Below are positions 14,967 through 24,882 of a stretch of DNA of 42,971 bases, piece after piece. The translations under genes and the position numbers were made by a program. Every line of letters starts with the position of its first letter. Positions within the stretch are counted from its first letter, which is position 1. The notes beneath the pieces are model-generated. The model worked only from the letters and a program-made list of their open reading frames with translations, was not told where the DNA came from and ran no database searches. Source of the stretch: Ignavibacteria bacterium (GTDB lineage Bacteria; Bacteroidota; Ignavibacteria; UBA10030; SZUA-254); assembly GCA_016178595.1 (NCBI GenBank), contig JACOSY010000002.1:1-42971 (forward strand), in the 5' to 3' direction.

Positions 14967-16319
14967 TCACATCTTCGCGATAATCGCGTCGGCAAACTGC
15001 GAGCACTTCACTTCCTTCGAACCTTTCAGCAGTCGGGCGAAGTCGTACGTAACAACCCTGGAGCGAATCGTCTTCTTGATTCCCATCATCACAAGATCGG
15101 CGGCTTCGTTCCAACCCATGTAGCGCAGCATCATCTCGCCGCTGAGGATAACGGAGCCCGGATTGACTTTGTCGAGGTTGGCGTACTTGGGCGCCGTGCC
15201 GTGCGTCGCCTCGAAGACGGCGTGTCCCGTGACATAATTAATGTTCCCGCCCGGCGCAATGCCGATTCCTCCTACCTGCGCAGCGAGCGCATCGCTCAAA
15301 TAATCGCCGTTCAGATTCAGCGTTGCGATGACGTCGAACTCTTCCGGGCGAGTGAGGACTTGTTGAAGCGTATTATCCGCAATGGCGTCTTTCACAAGAA
15401 TTTTTCCGGATGCAAGCGCAGCTTTCTGCTCCGCATTGGCAGCATCCTTTCCCTTCTCCTTTTTCGTCCGCTCCCACTGCAGCCACGTGTAGGTCTGCGA
15501 GCCGAATTCGCTTTCCGCCAGAGCGTAACCCCAGTCGCGGAAGGCGCCTTCGGTAAACTTCATGATGTTCCCTTTGTGCACGAGCGTCACCGATTTTCGC
15601 TTGTGATCGATCGCGTACCCGATCGCCGCACGAATCAACCGAGCCGAGCCTTGCTGCGAGACTTGTTTCAATCCGACACCGACACAAACTGCCTGTGCCG
15701 ATCCTCCAATGTGCTTCGACCAATCGTTGACCGCTTCACTCGTGCCGAAGCGAATTTTCTTGAACTGCTGCGGGAATTCCTTCGCGAAGAAGTCGAGAAT
15801 TTTCCGGGCTTCCGGTGTCCCCGCGGCGTACTCAATTCCGGCATAAATATCTTCCGTGTTTTCGCGGAAGATCACCATGTCGACCGCTTCCGGACGCTTC
15901 ACAGGCGAGGGGACTCCTTCGAAGTAACACACGGGCCGCAGGCAGACATACAGATCGAGGAGCTGGCGAAGAGCCACATTCAACGAGCGTATGCCTCCGC
16001 CCACCGGCGTGGTGAGCGGTCCTTTTATTCCAACGAAATATTCTTGAAACGCCTGCACCGTCTCATCCGGCAGCCATGTGTTGAACATGGTGAACGCCTT
16101 TTCACCGGCGTACACTTCCATCCAGGCAATGCTCTTTTTTCCGCCGTAGGCTTTCTTGACGGCAGCGTCGAGAACACGGCTCGAGGCACGCCAAATATCG
16201 GGACCTGTGCCGTCGCCTTCGATGAATGGGATGATGGGATGGTTTGGAACGTCGAGACGGCCGTTACGAATCGTGATTTTTTCTCCACCGGCTGGAGGTT
16301 GTAACGTAGGACTTGTCAT
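14967..16319 (-). CDS. icd: isocitrate dehydrogenase, NADP-type
   Basis: Oxidative decarboxylation of isocitrate to 2-oxoglutarate in the TCA cycle; homodimeric cytoplasmic enzyme. 450 residues. Visible: [14 protein letters not shown] at the N-terminus, [22 protein letters not shown] (the substrate-binding SLNVALRQ, with the serine phosphorylated by AceK in enteric bacteria), [13 protein letters not shown], the metal-binding [10 protein letters not shown], and [17 protein letters not shown], where KY after HGTAP, together with TYDFARL near the end, are the NADP-specificity residues known from E. coli Icd. An insert of Lys/Ala-rich sequence ([18 protein letters not shown]) lies in the clasp region. 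Stands nine bases downstream of the HIT gene. Confidence 0.96.
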   Translation of the reverse strand: MTSPTLQPPAGGEKITIRNGRLDVPNHPIIPFIEGDGTGPDIWRASSRVLDAAVKKAYGGKKSIAWMEVYAGEKAFTMFNTWLPDETVQAFQEYFVGIKGPLTTPVGGGIRSLNVALRQLLDLYVCLRPVCYFEGVPSPVKRPEAVDMVIFRENTEDIYAGIEYAAGTPEARKILDFFAKEFPQQFKKIRFGTSEAVNDWSKHIGGSAQAVCVGVGLKQVSQQGSARLIRAAIGYAIDHKRKSVTLVHKGNIMKFTEGAFRDWGYALAESEFGSQTYTWLQWERTKKEKGKDAANAEQKAALASGKILVKDAIADNTLQQVLTRPEEFDVIATLNLNGDYLSDALAAQVGGIGIAPGGNINYVTGHAVFEATHGTAPKYANLDKVNPGSVILSGEMMLRYMGWNEAADLVMMGIKKTIRSRVVTYDFARLLKGSKEVKCSQFADAIIAKM

Positions 16320-16328
16320 AAGTAATAC

Positions 16329-16763
16329 TTAGTGTATTTCGTGAATGGGATTTGTGTCGATATAGTGGCGGATGCGCTCGGCATAACGCGCCATTTCATC
16401 GTCCGCATACTTTTTCAGCTTAAGAATGAACTGGATTTTGTCGTCGTCATAACGCGGAGTGATGTGGAAATGACAATGGAATACCGACTGTCCCGCCGCC
16501 CGACCGTTGTTGGAAAAAATGTTGAAGCCCGGCGGATTAAGCGAAGCAACCATCGCCTGCGTGACGACTTTCGTGACACTGATCAGATCGTGAAGTTCCT
16601 CATCGGGAACGTCGAGGAATGTCGACGCATGATTGTTTGGCATGACGAGCACGTGACCATAGTGGATCGGATTGATGTCGAGGATTGCGATTGCGCGTTG
16701 GTTCCTGAAGAGGATCTCTGCTGCGGCATCACCGCGGATAATCTTACAAAATTCACACTGCAT
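16329..16763 (-). CDS. HIT family nucleotide hydrolase/transferase
   Basis: 144 residues. The histidine triad is seen as HCHFHIT with His 96, 98 and 100, preceded by the GGxxxGQ-like SNNGRAAGQSVFH. The N-terminal CEFCKIIRGDAAAEILF with two cysteines is typical of Hint/HinT-like members that hydrolyse adenosine phosphoramidates or dinucleoside polyphosphates. Physiological substrate unknown. Encoded just upstream of icd on the same strand, nine bases apart, so probably co-transcribed. Confidence 0.93.
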   Translation of the reverse strand: MQCEFCKIIRGDAAAEILFRNQRAIAILDINPIHYGHVLVMPNNHASTFLDVPDEELHDLISVTKVVTQAMVASLNPPGFNIFSNNGRAAGQSVFHCHFHITPRYDDDKIQFILKLKKYADDEMARYAERIRHYIDTNPIHEIH

Positions 16764-16924
16764 CTTCTTGCATCGGGGTTTGTCGCTCGCTATATACCAA
16801 AATTCCCGTAGAAATGCAAAGAATGGAACAATATCCGCACATGGTAAGTTGCTTCTTTATGCCTGTTTCAGTATATTCTTTCCGTCTCATCGCACAATGT
16901 AGATTACATTTCACAGGAGCCATC

Positions 16925-18136
16925 ATGAAACAATTTCCACTACTGAGTGTTTGCATCAGCGTTATTTTCCTCGTCCTCCTTTTTACCGGATTTCAGTGCG
17001 GCTCATCCGAAATGACGAGCGCAAAGCTCTACATAAGTCAGAAGAATTATGAGAAGGCCGATACAGCGCTCATGCGCGAGATCGAGAAGAACCCCCAGAA
17101 TACCGAAGCGTTGTACCTTCTGGGACGCCTCAAACTCGATCAAGACAACATCCCGAAAGCCATCGAAGTACTTGATAAGGCAGCCGCTACTACGAACGCT
17201 AAAGAATTCGAGAAGGACATAACTCTTGCGCGGACTTACGCATGGCAAGTCTCGCTCAACAAGGGTGCAAGCCTCTATAACCGCAGCGTAACACTCGCTC
17301 GTGAAGCGCCCGAAGCAAAGAAAGACAGCATTCGTTTGTATCGCGAAGCTGCAATCACGGCATATCGCGATGCTATTACCGCATCACCGGATAGCACCAT
17401 GAATTATCAAAATCTGGCAATCGACCAGTTTGCTCTCGGCGACTATGATGCGGAAATCGCAACACTGAAGGAAGGGATTGATCGCACAAAGTCGCACTCG
17501 CTTGACGCGTTACTCATCGACGCGTATTCGGCAAAGTATAACTGGATCAATCAGAAAATTCAGACCGCCGAAGCGGCAGGCAACAAGCAGGAAGCAAGCG
17601 AGCTGTACACTCAGGCGCTCACAACTATTGGTCAAGCGCGAAGCCTGTATCCTGACAATTCCGATTTGGCGGCGATGGAGATCGATCTTTACGTTCGATC
17701 CGGCAAAGCCGAGCAAGCAAAACCGTCCATCCGCATTGCGCTGCAGAAGGACCCCGCGAATAAAGTCTACAACTACAATCTCGGCGTACTCCTGCTGCAA
17801 ACCGACAGCTTGAAGGAAGCAGTTCCATATTTCGAAAAGGCTCTCGATGCTGATAAGGATTATGAGCCGGCGCTTCAGAACATCGCTGTGACACACATGA
17901 AGTTGGGAGACCGCATGAAGAAGGCAGCCCAGGATCCCGGATCGAAGAAGGAGATCAACAAATCCTACATCGAACACTTCAAGAAAGCTGCAGGATATTT
18001 CCAGCGGTTGACGGAGCTGAAGCCCGACGAAGCAAATTACTGGGACTATCTTGCCTCGGCGTATGCCAATGCCGACATGGTGAAGGATGCAAAGAAGGCG
18101 CTCGAAAAATCCGACGCAATTAGGAAGAAGAAGTAA
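16925..18136 (+). CDS. TPR repeat protein, probable lipoprotein
   Basis: 403 residues from ATG 16925, which has CAGGAG eight bases upstream; an in-frame start at 16814 adds 37 residues that cover a hydrophobic but unlikely leader. The N-terminus MKQFPLLSVCISVIFLVLLFTGFQCGSSEMTSAKLY has a hydrophobic stretch followed by Cys, so it may be a lipoprotein, although the residue before Cys is Gln. Then at least six tetratricopeptide repeats (YEKADTALMREIEKNPQNTEALYLLG..., KVYNYNLGVLLLQTDSLKEAVPYFEKAL). A scaffold for protein interactions in the envelope; partner unknown. Similar TPR proteins with an FQC...EMTSAKLY start occur, to my recollection, in Ignavibacteria. Confidence 0.85.
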   Translation: MKQFPLLSVCISVIFLVLLFTGFQCGSSEMTSAKLYISQKNYEKADTALMREIEKNPQNTEALYLLGRLKLDQDNIPKAIEVLDKAAATTNAKEFEKDITLARTYAWQVSLNKGASLYNRSVTLAREAPEAKKDSIRLYREAAITAYRDAITASPDSTMNYQNLAIDQFALGDYDAEIATLKEGIDRTKSHSLDALLIDAYSAKYNWINQKIQTAEAAGNKQEASELYTQALTTIGQARSLYPDNSDLAAMEIDLYVRSGKAEQAKPSIRIALQKDPANKVYNYNLGVLLLQTDSLKEAVPYFEKALDADKDYEPALQNIAVTHMKLGDRMKKAAQDPGSKKEINKSYIEHFKKAAGYFQRLTELKPDEANYWDYLASAYANADMVKDAKKALEKSDAIRKKK

Positions 18137-18155
18137 TCATTCAGCAGTGCAGATA

Positions 18156-18185
18156 CCCCTCAAACAATCGAGGGGCATTTGTTTT
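18156..18185 (+). terminator. intrinsic terminator between TPR and DUF3467 genes
   Basis: CCCCTC (18156-18161), an 8-base loop, GAGGGG (18170-18175), then CATTTGTTTT. It ends only 15 bases before the DUF3467 start, so that gene is either read through or has its own upstream signal. Confidence 0.7.
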
Positions 18186-18199
18186 GAGAGGAAGACATT

Positions 18200-18526
18200 A
18201 TGGCCGATCATGGTCAGCAACAACAGATCAACATCGAGCTCGGTGAGAAGGAAGCGGAAGGAATTTATTCGAATCTTGCCATCATCACTCATTCGCCGGC
18301 AGAGTTCGTCATCGACTTTACGCGCGTTCTCCCCGGCGTTCCCAAGGCGAAAGTCCATGCACGCATCATCACGACGCCGCAGCACGCGAAGCTCCTCGTG
18401 AACGCGCTCGCCGACAACATACAGAAATACGAGAAGACGTTCGGTGAGATCAAGATTCAGGGCGAGCCGACCGCCGGCAGTTTTGGCTTCCAGCCTCCAA
18501 CCAGCGGCGGCGATAAAGTGCACTGA
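18200..18526 (+). CDS. DUF3467 family protein
   Basis: 108 residues, AGAGGAAG ahead of ATG. The sequence INIELGEKEAEGIYSNLAIITHSPAEFVIDF followed by RIITTPQHAKLLVNALADNIQKYE is the DUF3467 pattern: a compact alpha/beta protein common in Bacteroidota and related groups, of unknown function. The C-terminus is Gly/Pro-rich. No signal or membrane segment, so cytoplasmic. Confidence 0.9.
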   Translation: MADHGQQQQINIELGEKEAEGIYSNLAIITHSPAEFVIDFTRVLPGVPKAKVHARIITTPQHAKLLVNALADNIQKYEKTFGEIKIQGEPTAGSFGFQPPTSGGDKVH

Positions 18527-18537
18527 GGATTTTGGGG

Positions 18538-18593
18538 GATTTTGGATTTTAGATTTCGGAATTCGGATTTAGAGATTAGAATTTTGGATTTTA
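18538..18593 (+). repeat. intergenic 7-bp tandem repeat, eight units
   Basis: Eight consecutive 7-base units, consensus GATTTTG with variants such as GATTTTA, GATTTCG and GAATTCG. Begins 11 bases after the DUF3467 stop. Confidence 0.85.
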
Positions 18594-18601
18594 GAAGAGC
18601 T

Positions 18602-18633
18602 CTCCCGTGAATGCGGGAGGGGGTTTTGTTTTT
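18602..18633 (+). terminator. intrinsic terminator after DUF3467
   Basis: CTCCCG, 6-base loop, CGGGAG, then GGGGTTTTGTTTTT. Placed directly after the heptad repeat. The remaining 18634-18808 holds nothing recognisable. Confidence 0.75.
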
Positions 18634-18808
18634 ACAGCGTTCGGAGAGCGGAGGAAGTGGCGATGAAGGTAGAGAAACAGCGAGCACAACGACTTTCCAT
18701 TAACTGTGCGAGCCGTTTAGCGAACTCAATATGTCACGCCTCCAACAAATGAGTAAGCGAGTTGTGTTGCGCGTTATGTGAAGAGGAGGAACGGAGAGGG
18801 AGACAAAA

Positions 18809-19753
18809 CTAAGCTCGTTGCTTGGAGAGCTTCTTCTTCCGAGTCGAGTACTTTGCCCGCTTATCACTCACCGCTGGTTTCGATTGGATTTCTTGGGCAG
18901 GATAGATGAACTCGAGAGTGGCTGACGAAAACATATCAGAGTTCTCTTTGCGGAGACGTTCTTCAGCCATCTTGCAGTATTCGGGATCGATGTCGATGCC
19001 AATGCTATTGCGTCCTGCCTTCATTGCCGCCACCATTGTTGTGCCCGATCCGCAAAATGGGTCAATCACCGTGTCGCCGGAAAATGAAAACATCCTGACA
19101 AGTCTGTATGCAAGCTCTAAGGGAAAAGGAGCTGGATGCTCTCGTGTGGATGCGCCAGTAATATTCCAGAATTGCTGGAACCATTTGCCGTACTCCTCCT
19201 TTGAGATCATACTGAGCTTGCGTTGACGCTCCGTAGGTTGACGGTAGCCACCTGATTTTCTTTGCATCAAAATGAACTCAATGTCATTCTTGATGATGGC
19301 ATTCGGTTCATACGGTTTCCCTAGGAACTTTGAACCGTTGTTAATCTCATAGCTGGCGTTAGAAATCTTGTGCCAGATGATTGGGTTTAGATTGTCGAAA
19401 CCTATTCTACGGCAAAGAACCGCAATGTCGGAATGCAGTGGAAAGACTACGTGTCGACCGAAGTTCCGTCGAGAAACGCAAACATCACCAACAACGCAAA
19501 CCAAGCGACCACCGGGGACGAGTATGCGATGCATCTCCTTCCAGACTTGCCCCAACTCGCTCAGGAATGTCTCGTAGTCTGTGACATGCCCGAGTTGATT
19601 TGGGTTCTCGTTGTATCGTTTGAGTGTCCAATACGGTGGAGAAGTCACAGCAAGATGGACGGACTCATCCTTGATGAAAGGGAGGTGTCGTGCATCTCCC
19701 TGAACGAGCCGATGCGTTGTGATGTCGTGTTGTCCGTTCTCTTTTGGTGTCAT
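18809..19753 (-). CDS. type II DNA methyltransferase (N4-cytosine/N6-adenine), beta-class layout
   Basis: 314 residues. Catalytic motif IV TSPPYW at residues ~37-42 comes before the S-adenosylmethionine motif I (DPFCGSGTTMVAAMKAGRNSIGIDID, from ~222), the order of beta-class amino-methyltransferases. A basic tail (KYSTRKKKLSKQRA) may bind DNA. Its start overlaps the stop of the upstream endonuclease by 4 bases (ATGA), so the two are translated together and should share a recognition site. If the partner is a true PaeR7I/XhoI isoschizomer the site is CTCGAG, which occurs several times in this window (e.g. near 2965, 16184, 18911, 21342). Whether the methylated base is A or C cannot be decided from the motif. 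Confidence 0.88.
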   Translation of the reverse strand: MTPKENGQHDITTHRLVQGDARHLPFIKDESVHLAVTSPPYWTLKRYNENPNQLGHVTDYETFLSELGQVWKEMHRILVPGGRLVCVVGDVCVSRRNFGRHVVFPLHSDIAVLCRRIGFDNLNPIIWHKISNASYEINNGSKFLGKPYEPNAIIKNDIEFILMQRKSGGYRQPTERQRKLSMISKEEYGKWFQQFWNITGASTREHPAPFPLELAYRLVRMFSFSGDTVIDPFCGSGTTMVAAMKAGRNSIGIDIDPEYCKMAEERLRKENSDMFSSATLEFIYPAQEIQSKPAVSDKRAKYSTRKKKLSKQRA

Positions 19754-20487
19754 TTTTTCTTGGATACTCCGAATGCGGTTACTTGAGCAACTAAGGACTT
19801 GGCAAAAATCTCGAACGTGAGATCGTCTGCTGGCTCGGTATATCGACCCTTAAGACCACCCGTTTTGTTCGACATAAGAAAAGCCGCCACGTTGTAGTGA
19901 CTTTCTCGAACAAGCTTTCGACAGAACAACTCGTAGCGCTTACCATAGGAGGCATTGACAAATTCGGGGAACACTTTGAAGTGAGGTTCCTGCACTCTGA
20001 CAGGCTTTTGAGATTCGGGGCAGTCTTCAAGCAAGAAAACGTAGCCGAGCCAAGGTTTGATTGTTTTGTTGTATGCACCTTCACGATAGGCCGTCCAAAG
20101 ATCAAGTGCACTGCCCATTGCTTCCTCAGTCCTATTGTTAAAATTGTTTCCAAACGATGGGCCTACTTGAGACTTGGCTTCGAGAGACAAAACAAGTTGC
20201 CCATCCTTGACAAGAAGGAGATCCCATTCCTTCGTTGGTCTGAAGAATCCGGGTAGCTCAAGATGTTTGTTGTGAAAGATGTTTGATTCATCGGCCCCCG
20301 CTTCGACTATCAGATCAGTGATGAGACTGATGAATCCATCCATCTGGGCACCACCAGTAACGGCACTCCGTGCACCTTGATCGGAACGCCCAGAAGTCGA
20401 TTGTTTCTGCGACTGCTTCTGACGCGTCAGCCAGTAGTGAGCGATTGCTTGCGAAGTGAGTTTGTTTAGGTTGTCGATGTTCTTCAT
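19750..20487 (-). CDS. PaeR7I/XhoI-like type II restriction endonuclease
   Basis: 245 residues from ATG 20487 (GGAG upstream; a TTG at 20511 is in frame). Family signature: MDGFISLITDLIVEAG, LPGFFRPTKEWDLLLV, SLEAKSQVGPSFGNNFNNR, TEEAMGSALDLWTAYREGA, WLGYVFLLEDCPES, VFPEFVNASYGKRYELFCRKLV, as I recall for PaeR7I (CTCGAG). The D of WDLL and ExK of LEAK form a PD-(D/E)xK nuclease site. First gene of a two-gene restriction-modification unit, followed with a 4-base overlap by the methyltransferase. Endonuclease-first order means methylation has to be secured by expression control; the palindrome at 20580-20617 may contribute. Confidence 0.88.
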   Translation of the reverse strand: MKNIDNLNKLTSQAIAHYWLTRQKQSQKQSTSGRSDQGARSAVTGGAQMDGFISLITDLIVEAGADESNIFHNKHLELPGFFRPTKEWDLLLVKDGQLVLSLEAKSQVGPSFGNNFNNRTEEAMGSALDLWTAYREGAYNKTIKPWLGYVFLLEDCPESQKPVRVQEPHFKVFPEFVNASYGKRYELFCRKLVRESHYNVAAFLMSNKTGGLKGRYTEPADDLTFEIFAKSLVAQVTAFGVSKKK

Positions 20488-20579
20488 AAGACTCCATTTG
20501 TACACCTTCAAAATAGCGAAACGTCTATGGATATTCCAATTCCAGGTGCCGCCATTTCACATAACATTTCATATTCGCT

Positions 20580-20617
20580 TTGCATTTTTACCACTACCGG
20601 AGGTGGCAAAAACGCAA
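20580..20617. promoter_or_regulatory. 15-bp inverted repeat upstream of the restriction-modification unit
   Basis: TTGCATTTTTACCAC (20580-20594) and GTGGCAAAAACGCAA (20603-20617) are inverted with 13 of 15 matches around TACCGGAG. Because the T-run is in the 5' arm on both strands, it is not an intrinsic terminator. It lies about 95 bases before the endonuclease start and could be an operator. The rest of 20488-20740 holds no gene. Confidence 0.45.
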
Positions 20618-20740
20618 TAACCTTCCCCCTGTAAATCGGGAATGCGTTCTCGTTTTCTTTGGCTTTTCAAGAATGCGCTGACCTCTCTAATCCAGGGAAA
20701 GAAACTTATAACCGATAACCAATCACAAATAACATTCTTC

Positions 20741-22132
20741 TTACAGCACGTACCGGCTCAAATCTTTGTTGCGGACGATGCTGTTGAGCTTGTCCTCCAC
20801 CATTTTCTTCGTTATCATGATCGTCTTGCCGACGAATTGATCAGGCGTCTCAAACAGAATTTCCTCCAGCAGCGTGGTCATGATGGTATGCAATCGCCGC
20901 GCGCCGATGTTCTCCACTTCCTCGTTCACCTGCGTCGCGACCTTCGCAATTTCCCGTATCGCTTCGGCGTCGAACTCCAGGTTCACGCCTTCTGTCTCGA
21001 GCAATGCGGTATACTGCTTGATGAGCGCGTTCTGTGGCTTTGTAAGAATTTTTACGAAATCTTCTTCCGATAAGCTGCCGAGCTCTACGCGGATAGGGAA
21101 ACGACCTTGCAGTTCCGGGATGAGATCGGATGGCTTCGATACGTGAAATGCGCCCGAGGCAATGAACAACACGTGATCCGTTTTCACGATCCCGTACTTC
21201 GTCATCACGCTTGTCCCTTCGACGATCGGAAGAAGATCGCGCTGGACACCTTCACGCGATACGTCGGGACCGGCGGATTGCGATCTCGCACCGGCGATCT
21301 TATCGATCTCGTCGATGAAGATGATGCCGGAATTCTCCAGGCGCTCGAGCGCTTCCTTGATCATTGCGTCGGTGTCGATGAGCTTCTGCGATTCTTCCTG
21401 CGTAAGAAATTGCCGCGCTTCGTTAACCGTTACCTTCCGCTTCTTGGTCTTTTTCGGCATGATGTTGCCGAACATCTCCTGGATATTCACGCCCATCTCT
21501 TCCATGCTGATGGGACCGAAGATTTGCATTGCGGGCATTTGCGCTGCGGTAACATCAAGCTCGACCATTCGATCTTCCAAATCGCCGGCACGAAGTTTTT
21601 CGCGAAACTTTTCCCGCGTCGCGCGGTTATCGTCGCTCTCCATCAATTCCTCGGAAGGCATCCCCGCTTCAACCGTATGTCGCCGTTTCACCGGCGGAAC
21701 GAGGATGTCGAGAATGCGCTCTTCGGCAAGGTGTTGTGCCTTGTCCTGCACCTCAGCCGACTTCTCTCCTTTGAGCATGCTCACGGCATATTCGGTCAGG
21801 TCGCGCACCATCGACTCGACGTCGCGGCCGACGTAACCGACTTCGGTAAACTTGGAGGCTTCGACTTTCAGGAATGGCGCGTTCGTCAGCTTGGCGAGCC
21901 GGCGCGCGATCTCCGTCTTACCGACGCCGGTCGGGCCGATCATAATAATATTATTCGGCATGATTTCTTCGCGGATGAGATCGGGCGTCTGCATTCTCCT
22001 CCACCGGTTACGCATCGCAATGGCCACAGCCTTCTTTGCCGCGTTCTGACCGATGATGTAGCGATCCAATTCCTGCACGATCTGCCGCGGCGTCAGCTCG
22101 CGCCGTCCATCCTTCCTCACACTCTTGTTCAT
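20741..22132 (-). CDS. hslU: HslU, ATPase subunit of the HslUV protease
   Basis: AAA+ unfoldase that feeds proteins to HslV. About 463 residues. Walker [10 protein letters not shown] near residue 66, Walker [11 protein letters not shown], sensor [12 protein letters not shown], and the C-terminal tail ending RYVL that docks between HslV subunits. The family start block [17 protein letters not shown] is preceded here by ~13 extra residues. Starts at GTG 22144 or GTG 22153 are possible; 22144 has AAAGGTG well spaced. Lies directly behind hslV (9 to 30 bases depending on start), with rpoN upstream on the same strand. The I-domain (residues ~110-240) is present. Confidence 0.96.
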   Translation of the reverse strand: MNKSVRKDGRRELTPRQIVQELDRYIIGQNAAKKAVAIAMRNRWRRMQTPDLIREEIMPNNIIMIGPTGVGKTEIARRLAKLTNAPFLKVEASKFTEVGYVGRDVESMVRDLTEYAVSMLKGEKSAEVQDKAQHLAEERILDILVPPVKRRHTVEAGMPSEELMESDDNRATREKFREKLRAGDLEDRMVELDVTAAQMPAMQIFGPISMEEMGVNIQEMFGNIMPKKTKKRKVTVNEARQFLTQEESQKLIDTDAMIKEALERLENSGIIFIDEIDKIAGARSQSAGPDVSREGVQRDLLPIVEGTSVMTKYGIVKTDHVLFIASGAFHVSKPSDLIPELQGRFPIRVELGSLSEEDFVKILTKPQNALIKQYTALLETEGVNLEFDAEAIREIAKVATQVNEEVENIGARRLHTIMTTLLEEILFETPDQFVGKTIMITKKMVEDKLNSIVRNKDLSRYVL

Positions 22133-22162
22133 CGTACTCTTCACGTCAATCACCTTTCTCGT

Positions 22163-22699
22163 CTACAATTCTTCGATGGTTAGATGTTTATTCGTATAGA
22201 TGCAAATATCGCTTGCCGCTTCGAGCGACTGCCGAACAATCTCCCGCGCCGGGAGATCGGTATGACTTCGTAACATGCGAGCCGCAACGAGCGCGTAGTT
22301 TCCACCCGATCCGATCGCCACGATGCCGTCATCCGGCTCGATCACATCTCCATTGCCGGAGATGACGAGCGCCTGTTCCTTGTTGAGAACTGCGAGAAGC
22401 GCTTCAAGATTCCGGAGATACTTGTCGGTGCGCCACTGCTTGGCAAGCTCGACCGCTGCGCGAAGGAGATTACCGCGATATTCCTGCACCCTCTCTTCGA
22501 ACCGCTCGAAGAGCGTGAACGCATCGGCCGCAGTGCCGGCAAATCCTGCCAGCACAGTATCATTGTACAGCTTGCGAACCTTTCGGGCGCCGTGCTTCAT
22601 GATGGCGTTCTGAACGGTCACTTGACCGTCGCTGCCAATCGCCGTTTGCCCGTTGACGGTGAGTCCAATAACGGTGGTGGAGTGAATGAGCGAGGACAT
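22163..22699 (-). CDS. hslV: HslV, proteolytic subunit of the HslUV protease
   Basis: 178 residues. N-terminal nucleophile threonine protease: the mature enzyme should start at Thr8 of [13 protein letters not shown], so a 7-residue propeptide has to be removed, whereas in E. coli only Met is lost. SDGQVTVQN...[28 protein letters not shown] and [14 protein letters not shown] are family blocks, including the conserved Lys. Forms two hexameric rings capped by HslU. Located between rpoN (19 bases) and hslU (short gap) in one leftward run. Confidence 0.95.
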   Translation of the reverse strand: MSSLIHSTTVIGLTVNGQTAIGSDGQVTVQNAIMKHGARKVRKLYNDTVLAGFAGTAADAFTLFERFEERVQEYRGNLLRAAVELAKQWRTDKYLRNLEALLAVLNKEQALVISGNGDVIEPDDGIVAIGSGGNYALVAARMLRSHTDLPAREIVRQSLEAASDICIYTNKHLTIEEL

Positions 22700-22718
22700 G
22701 TGTTGTGATATGATGAAA

Positions 22719-24176
22719 TTAAATTTTGCGCCGCAATCGTGCGACCGGGATTCTCATCGCCTCACGGTACTTTGCCACCGTGCGACGGGCGATGTTCAAA
22801 CCTTGCTTGTTCAGAATTTCTGCGATCCGATCATCGCTGAGCGACTGATGAGGATCTTCGCTATCGATGATCTCCTTGATCTGTTTCTTCACTTCCTTGT
22901 TCGACACTTCTTCACCCGTCGTCGTGGTGAGCTTGTCGCTGAAGAAGTGCCGCAGCTCGAAGACGCCGTATTCCGTTTGGACATACTTGCCATTGACGAC
23001 GCGGCTGATGGTGGAGATATCCATTCCGATAACCTCGGCTATGTCCTTGTAGATCATCGGCCTCAAGCCTTCACCGGTCTCGAAAAACACTCGCTGCTTC
23101 TCGATGATGGTGCGCATTACCCGCAACATCGTGTCGCGCCGCTGGTTGATGGAATTGATAAACCACTTCGCGGCTTCAAACCGCTTGCGAATGAAGTCTT
23201 TCACACCGTTAGCCGCTGCACTTTTCTTCTTGCGCGACATGAGTTCCTTGTAGGCTTTGTTAATGCGCAACGGCGGGACATTGCGATCGTTCAGCGTGAC
23301 GATGAAATCATCGCCATCGCGATCCACAATGAAATCCGGAACAATGTAATTCTGCTGCGCGGTGAACTCACCTTCGCCCGGCTTGGGATTGAGCTTCTGG
23401 ATCAACTCAATGATCGGTTTCAGTCGATCCAAATCGAGCCCGAGCTTCTTCGCCAGCTCCTCGTAGTGCTTCATCGTGAAGTCGTCGAAATAATCACGCA
23501 GAAGCTTCAGTGCCTTCTCTTTCACGTTCGGTGGAAAGTCGCTGACTTCAAGCTGCACGATAAGACATTCCTGGAGGGTTCGGGCCGCAATTCCCGGCGG
23601 ATCAAGCCGCTGAATCAGCAGCAACACTTCATCGGCGCGCTCGTTCGTGATGGCAAGGTTTTGTGAAAGGTTCAAATCCTGTACGATGAGCGGCAAATCT
23701 CTCCGCAAGTATCCATCCTCATCGATATTGCCGATGATCTCTTCGGCAAGGATTATTTCTTCCGGCGCAAGGTCAAGAAGGAGAATTTGATCATGGAGGC
23801 GCTGGGTGAGCGATACTTCGGCAGGCTGGGGCATCTCATCCCGATCTTCGCCATCATACGGAGCCGCGGTTGCTTTGTGGCCGTCGAGCTCGTCGTTCAT
23901 GAAGTCTTCAAACGTGTAGCTATCCTCTTCGTGATTCTTCTCTGCTTCGGCAACTTGTTCGCCATCCGACGCCTCGGATTGTTCATCCGCTTTGACGTCG
24001 TCCTGTTCCTGCGTCATTTCCATTTCATCGACTTCTTCGAGCAACGGGTTCATCTCAAGCTCCGCCTTGATGCGCTGTTCAAGCGAAAGCAATGGAAGCT
24101 GAAGCAGTTGGAGATACTGCACCTGCTGAGGGGTCAGCTTCTGCTGAAGAGTTTGTCGTTGAGTTATGTTAAGCAT
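22719..24176 (-). CDS. rpoN: RNA polymerase sigma-54 factor
   Basis: 485 residues with all regions: Gln/Leu-rich region I ([27 protein letters not shown]), acidic region II (residues ~50-115, rich in D/E), core-binding domain, a helix-turn-helix ([24 protein letters not shown]) and the perfect RpoN box [10 protein letters not shown] at residues 463-472, which reads the -24 promoter element. Directs transcription that needs enhancer-binding ATPases; none of these and no obvious -24/-12 promoter was seen in the window. Confidence 0.97.
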   Translation of the reverse strand: MLNITQRQTLQQKLTPQQVQYLQLLQLPLLSLEQRIKAELEMNPLLEEVDEMEMTQEQDDVKADEQSEASDGEQVAEAEKNHEEDSYTFEDFMNDELDGHKATAAPYDGEDRDEMPQPAEVSLTQRLHDQILLLDLAPEEIILAEEIIGNIDEDGYLRRDLPLIVQDLNLSQNLAITNERADEVLLLIQRLDPPGIAARTLQECLIVQLEVSDFPPNVKEKALKLLRDYFDDFTMKHYEELAKKLGLDLDRLKPIIELIQKLNPKPGEGEFTAQQNYIVPDFIVDRDGDDFIVTLNDRNVPPLRINKAYKELMSRKKKSAAANGVKDFIRKRFEAAKWFINSINQRRDTMLRVMRTIIEKQRVFFETGEGLRPMIYKDIAEVIGMDISTISRVVNGKYVQTEYGVFELRHFFSDKLTTTTGEEVSNKEVKKQIKEIIDSEDPHQSLSDDRIAEILNKQGLNIARRTVAKYREAMRIPVARLRRKI

Positions 24177-24211
24177 GATTCGACATCCGATCGAACGTCA
24201 TCTCATCATTG

Positions 24212-24790
24212 TCATTCATGTTCCAGCGCTTCATCGTGCTGCCGGCACTCTTCCCGAAAGCGTTCATACCATTGTTCGCCGAACTTCCGGACGAGGGGTT
24301 CTTTCAGGTATTCATACAGCGGGACGTTATGCTTCTGCCCGGCCTTCCGCCCTGCGGCACACTCGGAGATTTTCTCGTACCGTACGCGTTCAACGCTTCC
24401 CGACGAGATGCGGATCGGGAAGAGATGGCACGACAGCGGTTTCCGCCATGCTGTCTCGCCATTCAGATACGCTTTCTCGAGCGAACACCTGGCAACGTCT
24501 TGTTCGTAGTAGACGAACATGCAGTCGCGATCGTCGATACAGGTTGTTGCATAGCTCCCGGGAACTCCTTCGAACAGGCCGTGCTGTTCAGCCGCCTGAA
24601 GATGTTTCTGTGAGAGATACTTCCTGACGACCGGGTAGGCCTGTTCAATTTCTGCAAGCTCCGAGTCGTCGAGTGGCGCGCCGCGTCCACCGGGTAATGT
24701 ACAACACGCACCGTGACATTGTTGGAGATCGCATGCGAAGCGCGCGCGGGCTATCTCCTCTTCTACTACTGCTTCGCCTATGATAAACAT
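24212..24790 (-). CDS. DUF3109 family cysteine-rich protein
   Basis: 192 residues from MFIIGEAVVEEEIARARFACDLQQCHGACC, the standard start of DUF3109 proteins; a longer frame reaches 24883 but has no similarity and would touch dprA. Conserved cysteines: CDLQQCHGACC, CIDDRDC, C of ARCSLEKA, SCHLFPIRI and C of ISECAAG, suggesting a metal site related to the YkgJ/UPF0153 zinc-or-iron cluster proteins. Function unknown. In the leftward run between dprA and rpoN. Confidence 0.9.
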   Translation of the reverse strand: MFIIGEAVVEEEIARARFACDLQQCHGACCTLPGGRGAPLDDSELAEIEQAYPVVRKYLSQKHLQAAEQHGLFEGVPGSYATTCIDDRDCMFVYYEQDVARCSLEKAYLNGETAWRKPLSCHLFPIRISSGSVERVRYEKISECAAGRKAGQKHNVPLYEYLKEPLVRKFGEQWYERFREECRQHDEALEHE

Positions 24791-24882
24791 ATCTGCCGGG
24801 TATAAAATACAAAAGATTCCTGAAAGAGAAAAGCCAAAGTGACAATGGAAGAAAAGATATTCGGCAAGCGTGTGCCATAACA

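Noticed and set aside
15201-16304. Long open frame antisense to icd
   Set aside because: It mirrors a well-conserved gene, has no ribosome binding site or family features, and is explained by codon bias of the real gene.
21107-22183. Long open frame antisense to hslU
   Set aside because: Composition (His/Arg-rich) is typical of the reverse of a coding frame; hslU is unambiguous.
22686-24509. Open frames antisense to hslV, rpoN and DUF3109
   Set aside because: They overlap conserved genes throughout and lack starts, domains or codon bias of their own.
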